Shown here one piece after another: positions 60,401 to 64,000 of a DNA stretch of 64,000 nucleotides. How positions within the stretch are numbered: position 1 is the first letter of the stretch; each line of letters begins with the position of its first letter. The translations under genes were made by a program, and so were the position numbers. Where the stretch lies: NCBI GenBank assembly GCA_934045905.1, contig OW203761.1:29438964-29502963 (forward strand), given 5' to 3'. The notes under the pieces were generated by a model. That model did not search any database, was not told the origin of the DNA, and saw only the letters and a list, made by a program, of their open reading frames with translations. This DNA is from Leuctra nigra. Lineage: Eukaryota; Arthropoda; Insecta; Plecoptera; Leuctridae.

Positions 60401-63060
60401 TTAACCATTTTACACGGTCGTGCTGCACCAGATTCGAACCCCGATCCTATAAACTTCGTCGAACCAATTTATCCCATGTATTTAGTAAAATAGACGTAAG
60501 TGATGAAGATTTAAACTGAGTTGAGTATATTACAGAACCCTAAAGAATATTTATGTATTTATTAAAAGCATATCAAAAACTTATTTCCCTCTCGAGCAAT
60601 CGGCATTTTCGCGCCTGGGGCTATTTTAGCACTGCGTTGAAAGGTTCGGCTGGCGAGTCCCTGTAATTTATACAGGTTCATCTAAGAAGGAGATTCAGGA
60701 GGGTTTATAACCTTGTATATAAAGCTATATTAAGAGAGTTTAATGACTACCAGAAAAACACGTTTATTAAGTTTTATCTTGCTCTGAGGGTAATCTTTGG
60801 TTGATTAATAGACGTCTAAGGAACGGTTTCTTGAAGGATTCAAGTGAAATGAAGGTATGGAAGTTATCTGTTTTATCACCTCCGATGAGATGTTACCGAC
60901 ATTGCGAATTCAGACCACGTTCTTCGATAAAATACATTCATTATTGATCAAGTTGATACTACCTGATTCTCTAATAGGTAAAATACATACACATTTTATG
61001 TTTTATGAAAAATTCTCCTTCTATTGGTTAGAAAAATTAATGGAGGAAGTACCTGTTATGTAAAAAAAAAAAAACACTGCGGTTTTATAAAACAAATTTA
61101 CTGTACTATACTTATTCATAGTCGTTAATTGTTTATTATATGATTAAGTTACAATTTCCTTGATCCCTAGCTTAAAAAACTTCCAAATATTTGCCTTATC
61201 TCTTTTCATTAGTCAATCAAGTTTGCAACGCTTACCGATTATCTGATGGATTGATAACATGTCATTCAGTTCGCCGCGCCGCTTCTATCAGCAACATCAA
61301 TCACTTATCGGTATTGGTCTATCCAAAGACGAGTGTACTTGTGAATTTCGTTACAAACCTATTTGTTACTCGCGTTTTTCGACATTCGATTCTGTGAACA
61401 TGTCAAACTGTTATAATACACGCCATCTCGAAGTAAATATTTCAGAAGAAAGTAAGTTCAAATATTACAACTATTTATAGAAAATGAAACGTTTCTATCT
61501 GGCTAACATTTCGAATATTTGGTGCCATAATGAGTTCATGTGTTTCATGTGTCCCTATAGTGCTTTACTACTAGGGAAGGGGGAATATAATCTATAAGAA
61601 GCGATATTTCTTGTGATAGAATTCGTGCTAATAGCTCGTCGAAGTTGTCAAGATTCCACTTAGAAGCAAAAATGTTCAGACATTCAACTACTCCTTATAT
61701 ACTTCCAAGTGGGCTTCCAAAACTCAAAGCTGTTCAATAGCTATAGCTGTTTAAACGTAAAAAAATACTCCAATGTAAGAAGTCATTTGTGTTGATTCTG
61801 TTGCCCGACCACGTGGTACTCTTATGGCAATTGTGTGTTTGTTTTTTGTTGGCAATGCCCATTACCTTAGACCATTACCAATTACCATTACCTAAGCCAT
61901 TACCCAGGTCGCACCGTTCATCTAATTGGTAAAAAAATCAGATATTGTTTTTGAACGAGATCATCTGATTGGTTGTAAATTCAAAATATAACCTTTTGAC
62001 CGATCAACCTAATATTTTGCATAGTCATTGGTAGGTACCAACATTCCATGTGTTTTTGACAATTATCAAACAAATCTATCATGAACTTCAAGAGTAAATA
62101 AAAAATTTAGGGACGTTTTCTGCTTCACAAATATTTGTCAAATTTTCTCAAAGAAATCAAAATACGAAATTACCATTACTCCTTTGACGCATGTTGTCTT
62201 CCCTATTTCCTAGGTCTATTAAAGAGAGCAAGTTCACACTCATATTAATCGCGTTACACAGAGCGTTTTCCTCTTGATCTGGACTCCTGTGTAGCCTCGC
62301 GGAGAATGACGCCCTGCATGTGTTGTAATTGTGACAGTCGGTAGTTTTGTTGGCTGTGATCAAGGTGTTTCGATGAGGTATGTTTGGACACGGATGTGAT
62401 CCTCTGCTCTCAACACTAACAGGTTCCTCTGCTTGCTCGTATTCCTTAATTCGAAATGTGTGTTGTCGTTTTTATTAGATTTGTTTTTTTCTACATCTAC
62501 AGTGTATCTTTTTACCCGGCGCGGCTATGTTTTAATGGAAGAATGTCGGACTTCTTTGAAAGTAATAAAAAATCGTTCAAGTTTTAGTCGATAATACTTT
62601 TACCTGTCTCATGAAATCCAGCAATGATAACTGTGGGTCCGAGTCCGTCATAAATAACAAATAAATAATTAAATGTATTTTAATGAACTGGTCGGATTAG
62701 ATTGATTGGTTGAGCCATTAGAACTGACTGTGGAGTCAGTCAAGCTGGGTTCACACCACAGTGCATGGCGGCGCGTTTGAGCGAGTCGGGGCGGAATTTA
62801 CAATTTGCCCAAATATCGGTGACATTTTCATTTCATTTTTTGAAAAGTTGTTCGTAGACCAGGATTGGATTTGTCTATAAGTTTTAACGTCCAAGCAGTC
62901 ATTTATACAGTTTTAGAAAGATAAGGAGCCACTCTTGGCTAACAGTTTTCTTTGGGAATAGATTCCACCAAAAATACTAAATTTTGGGGAAAGTATGTGT
63001 TTATTTTTTTAATATGTGTAGTTATACATCGTATTTTCAAAGTTTCTCTTAGCCACTTTT
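48467..63060 (+). other. Probable first intron of the RRKQ gene, no exon found
   Basis: I found no convincing coding exon on either strand. GC-richer patches at about 48840-49060, 49780-49850, 50790-51100 and 52800-53190 stand out and could be intronic enhancers or alternative first exons. Other items are a 10-bp-stem hairpin at 53621-53647 and a box-B-like sequence near 60435 (minus). Open frames of 60-110 codons here are scattered and overlapping. Confidence 0.4.
53621..53647. other. Perfect 10-bp inverted repeat
   Basis: ATGCCATTAC and GTAATGGCAT separated by seven bases (GTCAGTG). It could be a symmetric binding site or a small hairpin. Confidence 0.5.
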
Positions 63061-63108
63061 GAAAAATAGATTCCACCAAAAATACCCAATTTTTGGGAAA
63101 GTATGTTT
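62958..63108. repeat. Two direct copies of a ~43-bp sequence
   Basis: ATAGATTCCACCAAAAATAC continues to GGGAAAGTATGT in both copies (62958-63000 and 63066-63108, 108 bases apart) with about four differences. The second copy ends just before the tRNA-like segment. Confidence 0.75.
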
Positions 63109-63115
63109 TTATCAA

Positions 63116-63187
63116 ACTTGGTGAGCTTAGTGGTTAGAGCACTGGACCGGCAATTCAGGGGCGTGGGTTCGATCCCCACAGTAGGCA
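63116..63187 (+). mobile_element. tRNA-like segment, probable SINE head or tRNA pseudogene
   Basis: The D-arm GCTTAGTGGTTAGAGC, the anticodon arm CTGGACCGGCAATTCAG (5-bp stem with one G-T pair, loop CCGGCAA, anticodon GGC) and the T-arm GTGGGTTCGATCCCCAC all fold. The acceptor stem has at least two mismatches and position 33 is C instead of T. Box A and box B are both present. A functional tRNA-Ala is unlikely; a tRNA-derived SINE head is the better reading. Confidence 0.55.
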
Positions 63188-63189
63188 AA

Positions 63190-64000
63190 TATTTTCAATT
63201 TGCAGTTGGTATTAATTAAACATATTAAATCCAAAGAAATTGAATCTTTTTGGGAGATTGTCGTTAGTTCACTTCAAGGTTTAAATTCAATTTTTACCTG
63301 TACAAATATTTTAAAAATACCTTTAAAATAGAAACTGTTTCCTATTCAAAAATCGCCAGTCTCCAAAGATTTGAGCTCATGTCTCGTTCACGAATATTGC
63401 CTCATTAACATAATCTAAGTATTGTCGTCTTGCACTACATTGTTTCGATCAGGTAAAGGTCATGCCTGGATGACTGCAACCGATCCTATCTCGGAACGTC
63501 ATCACGACTGCATGGCAAGAGAGCTCTGCGTAGGACGACGCTTTCCTCTCCGTTCGGTAACAATCGGGACGATTTTCAACTATTTATAGGGGTTCGAGAG
63601 TTGATATATACATGACGTTTTACCTTCCCAACTGTTGTCACATTATGTTATTGTTCTTTAAGGAGGGTGTCATGGCTGCTGACAGCGCGTGGGCTTCACT
63701 TTCAGGAGTTCGACGTAGTTTATTTCTTGACCTCCTCCGCTGGATGGGACGATAGGCGATCCATAGGCTCAGATTCTGCACGCGAAGATATTTCAATAGT
63801 CTGAGTTGTGTGACGTCGCTCGTGCACCATTGTTGGGGTGACACACGGACCTTTTTTGTCATTGCAAACAAAATCCATTAGCAGTGCACTGGTGTGTTAA
63901 AAATAATATTGATTTCCCACTTTTTATATTTTATAATTGTAAATTTGGAAAGATTGTGAAAAAAATTCAAAAGAAAGAACTTCATTTTGTAATCATTTTA
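63190..64000. other. Window end, no gene seen
   Basis: Only short frames on both strands. This remains within the presumed long intron or beyond. Confidence 0.4.

Noticed and set aside
63116..63187. Functional tRNA-Ala(GGC)
   Set aside because: Acceptor stem mismatches and C at position 33 argue for a SINE head or pseudogene.

Overview
This looks like nuclear DNA of an arthropod, most likely an insect; the order cannot be fixed from sequence alone. It is AT-rich, gene-poor, full of small inverted-repeat elements, minisatellites and homopolymer runs, and its one complete gene is spliced with GT-AG introns. I see no operons, CRISPR, rRNA, convincing intact tRNA or virus.

The main content is a nine-exon C2H2 zinc-finger gene on the minus strand. 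Its coding part runs from an ATG at 31674 to a stop at 12317. Every junction was resolved by reading frame and splice consensus, and the spliced product is about 1170 residues. It has an N-terminal C2HC finger, an acidic linker with three GKWxP motifs, about 18 further finger units and an Asp-rich C-terminal tail. Tandem repeats crowd this gene. In two places the 5' half of a finger exon plus its splice acceptor is tandemly copied into the intron before it: a 127-bp unit before exon 6 and a 135-bp unit before exon 3. A 97-141-bp repeat precedes exon 8, and a 2.2-kb array of 35-bp units lies upstream of the coding start. Inverted-repeat elements sit in introns 2, 6 and 8.

About 16 kb upstream and in the opposite direction, a GC-rich promoter-like block (about 47.6-48.3 kb) leads into a 40-base candidate first coding exon (48427-48466, plus). 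It encodes MTRRKQNCPKRMK and ends at a consensus GTAAGT donor. RRKQxxP at the extreme N-terminus is typical of developmental zinc-finger repressors (SALL, teashirt/TSHZ, FOG, BCL11, ZEB), so the last 15.5 kb is probably the start of a very long first intron.

Elsewhere: positions 1-8970 hold no convincing gene, only a GC-rich patch near 4.1 kb and a CpG-rich minisatellite near 5.4 kb. A 253-codon minus-strand ORF at 8974-9735 is longer than chance predicts and may be a membrane-protein remnant. The 34.6-47.6 kb intergenic stretch carries a small family of foldback elements. The last kilobase holds a tRNA-like (probably SINE) sequence.
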